Shown: positions 1 to 8,123 of the stretch, piece by piece
Position numbering within the stretch: the first letter of the stretch is position 1
Layout of the letters: each line of letters starts with the position of its first letter
NCBI GenBank assembly: GCA_007120485.1
Contig: SKNP01000275.1
Coordinates: 1 to 11,587, forward strand
Origin: Nitriliruptoraceae bacterium
GTDB taxonomy: Bacteria; Actinomycetota; Nitriliruptoria; Nitriliruptorales; Nitriliruptoraceae
Length of the DNA: 11,587 nucleotides
Direction: 5' to 3'
Position numbers and translations under genes: made by a program
The notes under the pieces: model-generated
The model's input: the letters and a program-made list of their open reading frames with translations, nothing else
Database searches by the model: none
Told to the model about the DNA's origin: nothing

Positions 1-1
1 C

Positions 2-22
2 GCGGCCAGCTGACCGGGCCGC
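2..22 (-). terminator. Candidate terminator hairpin after the minus-strand ABC-F gene
   Basis: Inverted repeat GCGGCC (2-7) / GGCCGC (17-22) with a 9-nt loop lies directly after the TGA of the ABC-F gene read on the minus strand. No T-run is visible before the window edge, so this is a hairpin-only candidate, as is common in high-GC genomes. Confidence 0.35.
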
Positions 23-2095
<2,073 letters not shown>

Positions 2096-2157
2096 GGGCA
2101 GGACCTTCGGACACGGTGGGGCATGGAACGAGCGGAGCGGCTGGAGGGTGGGACCGA

Positions 2158-2201
2158 CGGGCGATCGGCGGGTGATCGACGGGCGCCCGACGGGTGACCG
2201 A
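2158..2201. repeat. Four-copy 11-bp tandem repeat in the divergent ABC-F control region
   Basis: Four contiguous units CGGGCGATCGG, CGGGTGATCGA, CGGGCGCCCGA and CGGGTGACCGA give the consensus CGGGYGAYCGA. A further partial CGGC follows, and a degenerate unit ending GGACCGA precedes. The 11-bp period is close to one helical turn, so every unit would face the same side of the DNA. The array lies 63 bp upstream of the minus-strand ABC-F start and about 110 bp upstream of the plus-strand -10. It could be an operator array, a leader-RNA element or a simple replication-slippage repeat. Confidence 0.75.
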
Positions 2202-2221
2202 CGGCGCCAACGGACCGCGCC

Positions 2222-2240
2222 GGGCCGATCACACCGGCCC
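2222..2240. other. Stem-loop in the ABC-F intergenic region
   Basis: Perfect arms GGGCCG (2222-2227) and CGGCCC (2235-2240) enclose a 7-nt loop. It lies 11 bp from the larger 19-bp palindrome. If transcription of the minus-strand ABC-F gene starts near 2287, both stems fall in its 5' leader, where they could act as attenuator or pause structures. Confidence 0.45.
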
Positions 2241-2251
2241 ACGCCGGGTCC

Positions 2252-2270
2252 GGGACCACGCGTTGGTCCC
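2252..2270. promoter_or_regulatory. Perfect 19-bp palindrome, operator-like or leader hairpin
   Basis: GGGACCA (2252-2258) and TGGTCCC (2264-2270) flank the 5-bp centre CGCGT. It lies 42 bp upstream of the plus-strand ABC-F -10 element and about 22 bp downstream of the candidate minus-strand -10. Either a dimeric repressor site or an RNA hairpin in the minus-strand leader would fit. Confidence 0.5.
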
Positions 2271-2292
2271 ACCTCCACCCGGTGTTCGTCGG

Positions 2293-2298
2293 AGGCTA
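2293..2298 (-). promoter_or_regulatory. Candidate -10 element for the minus-strand ABC-F gene
   Basis: TAGCCT on the minus strand (AGGCTA on plus) fits TANNNT. It would give a leader of about 190 nt before the GTG at 2095, containing the palindrome, the second stem-loop and the 11-bp repeat. No convincing -35 box is visible. Confidence 0.3.
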
Positions 2299-2312
2299 CC
2301 GGTGACCCGCCC

Positions 2313-2318
2313 TACCCT
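2313..2318 (+). promoter_or_regulatory. -10 element for a leaderless ABC-F transcript
   Basis: TACCCT lies 8 nt before the GTG at 2327, with no Shine-Dalgarno sequence in between. This spacing puts the transcription start at or next to the start codon, the known leaderless arrangement of actinobacteria. No -35 box is obvious. Confidence 0.55.
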
Positions 2319-2326
2319 CCTGCGCC

Positions 2327-4135
2327 GTGCACCTGCTGTCAGCGACCCGAGTGACGGCGTCCGTGGAGGGTCGGACCCTCTTCGCGGACGCCTCGTTCGG
2401 CCTGTCCTCCGAGGACGCCGTCGGCGTGGTCGGCCCGAACGGCTCCGGCAAGACCACGCTGCTACGGATCCTGGCCGGGGACCGCGAACCCGACGGCGGC
2501 AGCGTGGTGGCCCGTTCGGGCTTGCGTATCGGGTGGCTGCCGCAGGATCCCGATCTGCCGATCGGGACCGCACGCGACGCGACCCTCGCCGGCGATCCGC
2601 TCGCCCAACCCCACGAAGCCGACGCACTGCTGGCGGAGCTGGGCGTCGACCCCGAGCTGCCCGTGGACCGCTCCTCCGGCGGGCAACGCCGCCGTGTCGC
2701 GCTGGCACGCACCCTGCTCGCACCCAGCGACCTGCTCGTGCTCGACGAGCCGACCAACCACCTCGACGTCGACGCGATCGACTGGCTGGAGGACGAGCTC
2801 GGCCGGCGCAGCGGTGGGCTCGTGCTGGTCACCCACGACCGCTACGTGCTCGAGCGGTTGACCACCCGGATGCTCGACCTGCAACCGCCGGCACCGGACC
2901 AGCCCGCGGAGGTGCTCTGGCACGAGGGCTCGTACGCATCCCTGCTGGAGGCACGGGCCGAGCGGGCCGCACGTCGCGACAAGGCCGTCGCCCGCGCCCA
3001 GAACCTCCTGGTCAAGGAGGCTGCGTGGCTGCGTCGCCGACCCAAGGCCCGCGGCACCAAGCCCAAGGCTCGCATCGACCAGGTCGCGGAGCTCGCGCAG
3101 GCCGCGGCGGACGACCCGGAGAGCCGGCCGCTGGAGCTCGGCACGGGCCGGACGCGTCTGGGCGACGAGGTGGTGGAACTGGAGGGGGTCACGGTCACCC
3201 GCGGCGACCACACGGTGCTGGCGGGGCTGGACCTGGGGATCGGGCCCGGCGAGCGCGTCGGCATCGTGGGTCCGAACGGGGGCGGCAAGACCACGCTGCT
3301 GCACGTGCTGGCGGGACGGCTCGCCCCCGATGCCGGGACGGTGTCGCTCGGCCGGACGGTCCAACTGGCGCTGTACGAGCAGGAGGCGCGGGTCCCACCG
3401 GGCGGGGTCACCGCGTTGGAGACGGTCACCGACATCGCCCCGTACGTACCGTTGGCCAGCGGCGAGACGTTGTCGGCCAGCAAGCTCGCGGAGCGGTTCG
3501 GCTTCGAGCCACGGCTGCAGCGGACCCCGGTCGAGCTGCTGTCCGGCGGTGAGCGGCGCCGGCTCGCGCTGCTCCACGTGCTCGTCGCCGCGCCGAACGT
3601 CCTGCTGCTCGACGAGCCGACCAACGACCTGGACCTGGACACGTTGGTGGCGCTCGAGGACCACCTCGACGGCTTCTCCGGCACGCTCATCGTGGCCTCG
3701 CACGACCGCTACGTCCTGGACCGGCTCACCGACCGGACCCTGGCCGTCGAGGACGGGCAGGTCACCGAACACCTCGACTGGGCCAGCTACCGGCAGGCAC
3801 GGCAGGCACGGCAGGCACGTACGGATGGGCGACGTCGTAGCGCCGGCGCGACCCCGGCGGCCAGCAGCACGACCACGGCCGACGGCAAGGCCGAGGCCGC
3901 GGCCGACCGGTCCACCGAACGCAACCGGCAGCGCCAGGCGGACCGCAAGCGGGCCCGAGCGCTCGAACAACGGGTCGATCGACTCAGCGCCCGCCGCGAC
4001 GCGATCCACACCGAGATGGCCGATGCGGCGACGGACCCCGACCAGCTGCTGGCGCTCCAACGGGAGCTCGCGGAGCTGGAGGACGAGTTGGCCGAGGCCG
4101 AGCACACCTGGCTGGAACTCACGGTCGACGAGTGA
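2327..4135 (+). CDS. ABC-F family ATPase, Uup-like
   Basis: A 602-aa duplicated ABC ATPase without membrane segments. Domain 1 has Walker A GPNGSGKT (36-43), a degenerate signature SSGGQ (116-120), Walker B with Glu141 in LDEPTNHLD, and His170. Domain 2 has Walker A GPNGGGKT (315-322), LSGGE (405-409), Glu430 in LDEPTNDLDLDTL, and His459. The LDEPTNDLDLDTL motif, the linker with EAAWLRRRPKARGTKPKAR (231-249) and the C-terminal coiled coil (about 530-600) point to the Uup branch, whose members act on the ribosome and have been linked to stalled translation and to DNA transposition phenotypes. The linker before the coiled coil holds a threefold Arg-Gln-Ala repeat. The GTG start is chosen because the ABC fold begins directly after it and a -10 lies 8 nt upstream. 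The sigma-factor gene follows after 140 bp that hold their own promoter. Confidence 0.95.
   Translation: MHLLSATRVTASVEGRTLFADASFGLSSEDAVGVVGPNGSGKTTLLRILAGDREPDGGSVVARSGLRIGWLPQDPDLPIGTARDATLAGDPLAQPHEADALLAELGVDPELPVDRSSGGQRRRVALARTLLAPSDLLVLDEPTNHLDVDAIDWLEDELGRRSGGLVLVTHDRYVLERLTTRMLDLQPPAPDQPAEVLWHEGSYASLLEARAERAARRDKAVARAQNLLVKEAAWLRRRPKARGTKPKARIDQVAELAQAAADDPESRPLELGTGRTRLGDEVVELEGVTVTRGDHTVLAGLDLGIGPGERVGIVGPNGGGKTTLLHVLAGRLAPDAGTVSLGRTVQLALYEQEARVPPGGVTALETVTDIAPYVPLASGETLSASKLAERFGFEPRLQRTPVELLSGGERRRLALLHVLVAAPNVLLLDEPTNDLDLDTLVALEDHLDGFSGTLIVASHDRYVLDRLTDRTLAVEDGQVTEHLDWASYRQARQARQARTDGRRRSAGATPAASSTTTADGKAEAAADRSTERNRQRQADRKRARALEQRVDRLSARRDAIHTEMADAATDPDQLLALQRELAELEDELAEAEHTWLELTVDE
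3791..3817 (+). repeat. Three perfect 9-bp tandem copies inside the Uup-like gene
   Basis: CGGCAGGCA is repeated three times without mismatch and in frame (codons 489-497), giving RQARQARQA between domain 2 and the C-terminal coiled coil. Because the unit is a multiple of three, slippage would change linker length without breaking the frame. Confidence 0.9.
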
Positions 4136-4176
4136 TCCACTGCCGGCCCCGCCGATCGTCCACCAGCGCGCTGCGA

Positions 4177-4193
4177 CGGGCGGCCGCCGCCCG
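4177..4193 (+). terminator. GC-rich hairpin between the Uup-like gene and the sigma-factor gene
   Basis: Arms CGGGCGG (4177-4183) and CCGCCCG (4187-4193) enclose a 3-nt loop, 41 nt after the ABC-F stop. There is no T-run. It also covers the place where the -35 of the sigma-gene promoter (-10 at 4208) would lie, so an operator role is an alternative. Confidence 0.4.
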
Positions 4194-4207
4194 ACGGGAA
4201 CGGCCGC

Positions 4208-4213
4208 TACCTT
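4208..4213 (+). promoter_or_regulatory. -10 element of the sigma-factor gene
   Basis: TACCTT in the 140-bp gap fits the TAC(C/G)NT form seen at the other starts here. It predicts a leader of about 55 nt carrying the Shine-Dalgarno sequence at 4264-4269. The -35 region is not recognisable. Confidence 0.5.
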
Positions 4214-4263
4214 GCCGCGCGGCGGGTGGTCGGGAGCCAGCCGGGGACGGCACGCGAACCGTG

Positions 4264-4269
4264 GGGAGG
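4264..4269 (+). promoter_or_regulatory. Ribosome-binding site that fixes the TTG start of the sigma factor
   Basis: GGGAGG ends 6 nt before the TTG at 4276. The longer open frame starting at GTG 4132 overlaps the previous stop codon and would add 48 Arg/Ala-rich residues unlike any sigma factor, so the TTG is preferred. Confidence 0.7.
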
Positions 4270-4275
4270 TCACGC

Positions 4276-5427
4276 TTGGCCAGCGACACGTACGTCCAGC
4301 GCAGCGGTCTTCGGGAGCTGTTGAGCCGCGCCGAGGAGCGCGGTTACGTGCTGCTCTCCGAGATCGACGAGCTGCACGACCAGCTCGAGGGTGACCTGAG
4401 CGGTACCACCCGCGCCGCGGAGGAGGTCGCCGGTGCCGCTCGTGACCGCGGGCTGGAGGTGGTCGATGACCTCACCGACGGCGAGGCGATCCCGGCCGAC
4501 GCCGTCGTCGCACCGTCCACGACCGACGGTGTCCGGCAGTACCTCAACGCCATCGGGCGGGTGGAGCTGCTCACCGCGGAGGAGGAGGTCGACCTCGCCA
4601 AGCGCTACCAGGCGAGCCTCGCGGCCAGCCAGCAGCTGGCCAACGGCAGGTCGACCGGCGCCTCGGCTGCTCGGCTGCGGCGCCTGACCGTCGATGGGGA
4701 CCGGGCGCAGGAGCGGCTGGTGACGGCCAACCTGCGGCTGGTGGTCTCCGTCGCGCGCCGCTACCTCGGTCGCGGCTTGTCGCTACTGGAGCTGGTCCAG
4801 GAAGGCAACCTCGGGCTGATGCGTGCGGTCGAGAAGTTCGACCACACCAAGGGCTACAAGTTCTCGACGTACGCGACGTGGTGGATCCGGCAGGCGTTGA
4901 CCCGCGGCACCGCCAACAAGGCCCGATCGGTCCGCCTCCCGGTCCACGTCCACGAGCTGGTGGCCAAGGTGCGTCGCACGGAGTTCGAGCTGCTCCAGGT
5001 GCTGGGCCGCGACCCGTCCGACGAGGAGATCGCCGACACGCTCGGCATCAGCATCGATCGGCTCCGCGAGCTGCGGATGGCCGGCCGCGAGATCACCTCG
5101 CTCGACCGGTCCGTCGGCGAGGACGGCGACACGACCCTCGGCGAACTCGTTCGCGACGACGACGCCCCCGACCCGCAGACCATGGCGGAGTCGCAGGTCG
5201 CTCGGCAGCAGCTGATCGCCACCCTCGCCGACCTGCATGAGCGTGAACGCGGCGTGATGGAGATGCGCTACGGGCTGGCCGGTGAGGAACCCCGCACGCT
5301 CGAGGAGATCGGCGAGCTGTACGGCGTCACGCGCGAGCGGATCCGTCAGATCGAACGCACCGTGATCGCCAAGCTCCGGCACCCGGCCCACGCGGACCGT
5401 CTGCGGGATCTGGTGTCCGACGGCTGA
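4276..5427 (+). CDS. RpoD-family RNA polymerase sigma factor (group 1 or 2)
   Basis: A 383-aa sigma-70 protein that directs RNA polymerase to promoters. A region 1.1-like start (8-65, with LLSRAEERGYVLLSEIDEL) precedes region 1.2 (84-111, VRQYLNAIGRVELLTAEEEVDLAKR). Region 2 (about 147-215) has NLRLVVSVARRY, the 2.3/2.4 block FDHTKGYKFSTYATWWIRQA that melts and reads the -10, and the following RSVRLPVHVHE. Region 3 (about 215-295) has the LGRDPSDEEIA helix. Region 4.2 (342-371) is the helix-turn-helix LEEIGELYGVTRERIRQIE. It is longer than SigB-type factors and shorter than typical HrdB/SigA proteins, whose N-terminal extensions are much longer. It could be the main sigma factor or a close paralogue; the region 1.1-like part favours primary-like. 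It has its own promoter and is followed by a hairpin. Confidence 0.95.
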   Translation: MASDTYVQRSGLRELLSRAEERGYVLLSEIDELHDQLEGDLSGTTRAAEEVAGAARDRGLEVVDDLTDGEAIPADAVVAPSTTDGVRQYLNAIGRVELLTAEEEVDLAKRYQASLAASQQLANGRSTGASAARLRRLTVDGDRAQERLVTANLRLVVSVARRYLGRGLSLLELVQEGNLGLMRAVEKFDHTKGYKFSTYATWWIRQALTRGTANKARSVRLPVHVHELVAKVRRTEFELLQVLGRDPSDEEIADTLGISIDRLRELRMAGREITSLDRSVGEDGDTTLGELVRDDDAPDPQTMAESQVARQQLIATLADLHERERGVMEMRYGLAGEEPRTLEEIGELYGVTRERIRQIERTVIAKLRHPAHADRLRDLVSDG

Positions 5428-5466
5428 GCGGCCAGCGCATCTCTCGGCCGGACGGAGGCGGGAGTC

Positions 5467-5485
5467 GCGGATCGGGATGATCCGC
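5467..5485 (+). terminator. Candidate terminator hairpin after the sigma-factor gene
   Basis: Perfect 7-bp arms GCGGATC / GATCCGC enclose the loop GGGAT, 39 nt after the sigma-factor stop. There is no T-run. It could also be the first stem of a structured leader for the next gene, since the next start is only 82 nt away. Confidence 0.45.
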
Positions 5486-5512
5486 TGAAGGTGCGCGGCG
5501 CGGGTGCCGATG

Positions 5513-5560
5513 CTCCGAAGGGGCGAGACTCGCCCCCGAGCACCCATCGTGCCTCCGGAG
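5513..5560 (+). promoter_or_regulatory. Structured leader that can sequester the transglycosylase ribosome-binding site
   Basis: CTCCGAAGG (5513-5521) can pair with CCTCCGGAG (5552-5560) in 8 of 9 positions. The 3' strand contains GGAG, the Shine-Dalgarno sequence 7 nt before the GTG at 5568. Between the arms are a strong 7-bp hairpin (GGGGCGA/TCGCCCC, 5520-5536, loop GAC) and a weaker one (GAGCAC with GTG-C-CTC, 5538-5555). These share a few bases with the outer stem, so alternative folds are possible. It does not match the c-di-AMP or c-di-GMP riboswitch motifs I know. Confidence 0.4.
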
Positions 5561-5567
5561 CCTGCCC

Positions 5568-6824
5568 GTGTCCCGTGCCGCCACCCATCGAGCTGCCGTT
5601 GCCGTGGTCGCGGCCGGCCTGCTGCTGACCGTGCTCACGCCCGTCGCGGCCGGTGACGAGATCAGCGACCTCGACCGGGCCCGGCAGGAGCTCGACGACG
5701 CGAACCGCGACCTCGACGACCTCCGGGACAGGATCCAACGCACCGACGCCGAGGTGGCGGCGTTGGACGTGGCGCTGCTCGAGGCGACCACCGACCTGGC
5801 CGAACTGCAGGACGAGCTCGCGGACGCGTCCGAGCTCCACGAGCGTCGGGTCGCGGAGCAGGCGGAGGCAACCGATGCGTTGCTGGCCGCCGACGCGGCG
5901 CTCGAGACCGAGGTGGCGTCGTGGAACGCCGACCGCGACCAGCTCGCGGATCGAGCTCGGCACGCCTACGTCCACGGTCGCACGTCCGAGCCGGAGCTGC
6001 TGCTGCGCGGCGTACGGGGGGCCGACGACTGGCACGAGGTCGCGGTCACCTTCGAGACCGTGGGTCGGATCGCCGCAGACGACGCGGAACTGGTCGAACG
6101 CAGCGGTGCCAGCACCCGGAGCACGGCGCAGCTGCGAGCCGAGGTCGCCGACGCACGCCGCGCTGCGCTCGAGGCGAGCCAGGCCGCGGCGACACAGGCT
6201 CGCCACGTCGCCGGTCTGGAAGCCGAGGCCGCCGCCATCGTCGAGGACGTCGAGCAGACCCGTCAGGACCGCACCGACGCGCTCGCGTCGCTCGAGGCGG
6301 ACGAGCACGCACGAGCGATGCTGGTCGACGACCTCGAAGCGCAGGTCGCGGAGCTGGAGCTGTCCGCCGAGACCGTCCTGGTCCCCGTCGTGGTCGACCT
6401 CGACCCGTACGGGCCGCCACCGGCCTGGGCGGTCGGGCTCAGCGAGGACGGCCAGCGGTGGGCCGCAGCGATCGAGGCGACGGCCGCCCGCCACGGGGTC
6501 GATGGGCGCCTCCTGGCCGCGCTGGTGTGGACCGAGTCAGGGTTCCGGCCCGACGCGGTCTCGTCCGCGGGTGCGCTCGGCCTGGCGCAGCTGATGCCCG
6601 GGACCGCACGCGGGCTCGGCGTCGATCCGGCCGATCCCCTGGCCAACCTCGACGGTGGCGCCCGCTACCTACGCACGCAGCTGGACGCCTTCGGACGGGT
6701 GGATCTGGCGCTGGCCGCCTACAACGCCGGTCCTGGCCGCGTCGACGGGCGCGTCCCGGACATCGTCGAGACCCAGCTCTACGTCCGCCGTGTGCTGGAG
6801 CGCTACGAGCGGCTGCGGGGCTGA
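5568..6824 (+). CDS. Secreted peptidoglycan lytic transglycosylase with PcsB/RipC-type coiled coil
   Basis: A 418-aa exported protein. A signal peptide (1-28, a hydrophobic VAVVAAGLLLTVL core, likely cut after VAA) is followed by long coiled coils (about 30-115 and 165-270). The segment between them, LADRARHAYVHGRTSEPELLLRG with VGRIAADDAEL, matches the PcsB/RipC/CwlO N-terminal domain that FtsEX regulates in other bacteria. The C-terminal part (about 300-415) is an SLT domain, which cleaves glycan strands to 1,6-anhydro ends: catalytic Glu323 in WTESGF, GLAQLMP (338-344) and AYNAGPG (384-390). In the known family this coiled coil is usually joined to NlpC/P60, CHAP or M23 peptidases, so a transglycosylase partner is less usual. 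The GTG start has GGAG 7 nt upstream inside a predicted stem. No -10 of the local type is seen, so transcription may partly come from the sigma-factor gene. Confidence 0.92.
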   Translation: MSRAATHRAAVAVVAAGLLLTVLTPVAAGDEISDLDRARQELDDANRDLDDLRDRIQRTDAEVAALDVALLEATTDLAELQDELADASELHERRVAEQAEATDALLAADAALETEVASWNADRDQLADRARHAYVHGRTSEPELLLRGVRGADDWHEVAVTFETVGRIAADDAELVERSGASTRSTAQLRAEVADARRAALEASQAAATQARHVAGLEAEAAAIVEDVEQTRQDRTDALASLEADEHARAMLVDDLEAQVAELELSAETVLVPVVVDLDPYGPPPAWAVGLSEDGQRWAAAIEATAARHGVDGRLLAALVWTESGFRPDAVSSAGALGLAQLMPGTARGLGVDPADPLANLDGGARYLRTQLDAFGRVDLALAAYNAGPGRVDGRVPDIVETQLYVRRVLERYERLRG

Positions 6825-6879
6825 GGGACCGCGCCCCGCGCCAGTCGACCGTTGAGTCCCACGTCGTGGTGGAGGAGCA

Positions 6880-6900
6880 GGTCCGCCCAATGGGCGGGCC
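6880..6900 (+). terminator. Strong terminator-like hairpin after the transglycosylase gene
   Basis: A 9-bp stem, GGTCCGCCC (6880-6888) with GGGCGGGCC (6892-6900), has one G-U pair and an AAT loop, 56 nt after the stop codon. No T-run follows. It is the most stable simple hairpin in this 231-bp gap. Confidence 0.5.
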
Positions 6901-6966
6901 ACCGTGCGAATCTCCGCCCGGTGCCCGGGCGTCCGCCACAGCGTCCGGGCGCGCGACAGCCCCGGT

Positions 6967-6972
6967 TACCCT
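6967..6972 (+). promoter_or_regulatory. -10 element upstream of the EamA permease
   Basis: TACCCT lies 83 nt before the start at 7056. It sits between CCCGG and CCGGG arms (6961-6965 and 6974-6978), a small inverted repeat across the element that could bind a regulator. The rest of the 6825-7055 gap holds only the hairpin at 6880 and the direct repeat at 7008. Confidence 0.4.
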
Positions 6973-7007
6973 CCCGGGCTCCGCCGCCCGCACCGCCAGC
7001 CGGCGCG

Positions 7008-7056
7008 CCCGCGACCGACCGAGGTCGCCGGTACCCGCAACCGACCGAGGTCGCCG
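7008..7056 (+). repeat. 26-bp tandem duplication covering the permease ribosome-binding region
   Basis: Two copies of a 23-bp block (7008-7030 and 7034-7056) differ only at 7013/7039 and repeat with a 26-bp period. The shared core is ACCGACCGAGGTCGCCG. The second copy supplies the GAGG Shine-Dalgarno sequence and ends on the first base of the GTG start; the first copy carries the same GAGG but is followed by GTA instead of GTG. Confidence 0.85.
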
Positions 7057-8123
7057 TGTCGCCCCTGCCCCGTCCGATGGTGGCGCTCGGCCTCGTGGTG
7101 GGGATCCTGGCGGTCTCCGCATCAGCGATCCTGGCGCGCTACGCGATGGGCGACGATCCGGGGGTGATCACCGCCCCCGCAGGTGCGGCGCCGGCACTGG
7201 CGGTCGCGTTCTGGCGGACGGCACTTGGCGCGCTGGCGCTCGCGCCGTTCGCGATCCGCAACGCCCGCCGACGTCGGGTACCGCTCACCCCCCAACGACA
7301 CCGACAGATGGCCGCCTCCGGCCTGGCGCTGGGGCTCCACTTCGCACTGTTCCAGGGGGCGTTGGCGCTGACCACGGTCGCCTCCGCCGTGACGTTGGCG
7401 ACCATGTCGCCGGTGTTCGTCGCGCTCGGCGGCTGGTGGTTCCTCAAGGAGCCGACCGGCCGCCGTACCTGGATCGGTATGGCGCTCACGATGGCCGGAG
7501 CGATCGTCGTCGGTGTCGGAGACGCCACGGCCATCGACCTGGGGTTCGAGGCGCTCACCGGGGACGTCATGGCGTTCGGTAGCGCGCTGGCGGTCACCGC
7601 CTACCTGTTGCTCGGCCGGCTCGCCCGCCGCGATACGCCGACGACGGTGTACGCCAGCGGCGTGTACGCCTGGGCGGCGCTCGCGCTCCTGCCGGTGTGC
7701 CTGCTCACCGGCACCTCGTTGGTCGGATTCGACGCACCGACGTGGCTCGCGATCGCCGCCATCGTGGTCGGCCCCCAACTGCTCGGCCACACCGTGTTCA
7801 ACGCCCTGCTGTCGACGATCCCCGCCACCCTGGTCTCGATCGTCGTGCTCAGCGAGCCGATCGGCGCGGGCCTGCTGGCCTGGCTCCTGCTCGGTGAACT
7901 GCCCACCGCGCTGTTCGCGGTCGGTGCCCCTCTGGTGCTGTTGGGCGTCGCCGTGGCAACGGTCCGTGCGCGAGCGCCTGTGGTGGCCGGCGAGGGGATC
8001 GAACCGGACCCCTGGCCCTCGGAACCGCGGGCGGACGGCACCGATGAATCCGTGCAGGGGTCAGAAGATCAGCGGCAGTCCCGGACGCTCCTCGATGACG
8101 CCGACGATCGCCCCGATCGCTGA
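7056..8123 (+). CDS. EamA/DMT-superfamily membrane transporter
   Basis: A 355-aa protein with about ten hydrophobic helices in two EamA repeats (about 8-152 and 168-303). Family marks are SASAILARYA in helix 1, AVAFWRTALGALALAP (49-64), ALTTVASAVTLATMSPVFVAL (104-124), and the repeat-2 motif SEPIGAGLLAWLLLGE (266-281). DMT members export metabolites, amino acids or drugs; the substrate cannot be read from sequence. The GTG at 7056 is chosen because GAGG ends 5 nt upstream; the ATG at 7077 is the alternative. Upstream in-frame codons back to 6852 encode Pro/Arg-rich sequence and are not counted. After the last helix (about 303) a polar tail of some 50 residues follows, and its last 63 bp are antisense to the next gene. 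The tail has no domain I recognise and may be incidental read-through. Confidence 0.9.
   Translation: MSPLPRPMVALGLVVGILAVSASAILARYAMGDDPGVITAPAGAAPALAVAFWRTALGALALAPFAIRNARRRRVPLTPQRHRQMAASGLALGLHFALFQGALALTTVASAVTLATMSPVFVALGGWWFLKEPTGRRTWIGMALTMAGAIVVGVGDATAIDLGFEALTGDVMAFGSALAVTAYLLLGRLARRDTPTTVYASGVYAWAALALLPVCLLTGTSLVGFDAPTWLAIAAIVVGPQLLGHTVFNALLSTIPATLVSIVVLSEPIGAGLLAWLLLGELPTALFAVGAPLVLLGVAVATVRARAPVVAGEGIEPDPWPSEPRADGTDESVQGSEDQRQSRTLLDDADDRPDR

Noticed and set aside
2096..2278. N-terminal extension of the minus-strand ABC-F to GTG 2278
   Set aside because: It reads the 11-bp DNA repeat and is Arg/Pro-rich, unlike ABC-F N-termini, while GTG 2095 has a Shine-Dalgarno and begins at the first ABC strand.
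2462..4273. 603-codon minus-strand open frame opposite the Uup-like gene
   Set aside because: It is antisense to a clear ABC-F gene with all motifs, and its sequence is the low-complexity type expected from high-GC codon positions.
5428..5567. c-di-AMP (ydaO-type) or c-di-GMP riboswitch before the cell-wall enzyme
   Set aside because: The conserved GGGGACCCA-, GGGCTAACTC- and GCCGAATCC-like blocks are not present. It is kept only as an unassigned structured leader.
5921..7582. 553-codon plus-strand open frame across the transglycosylase and permease
   Set aside because: It is out of frame with both, is very rich in Arg/Gly, and spans two recognised genes and a terminator-like hairpin.
7981..8060. 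tRNA on the minus strand: GGTTCGATCC T-loop-like sequence followed by a CCA
   Set aside because: Only two T-stem pairs form, no partner for the acceptor strand is found upstream, and no D-arm or anticodon arm is visible. The likeness explains the GEGIEP residues in the permease tail but is not a tRNA.
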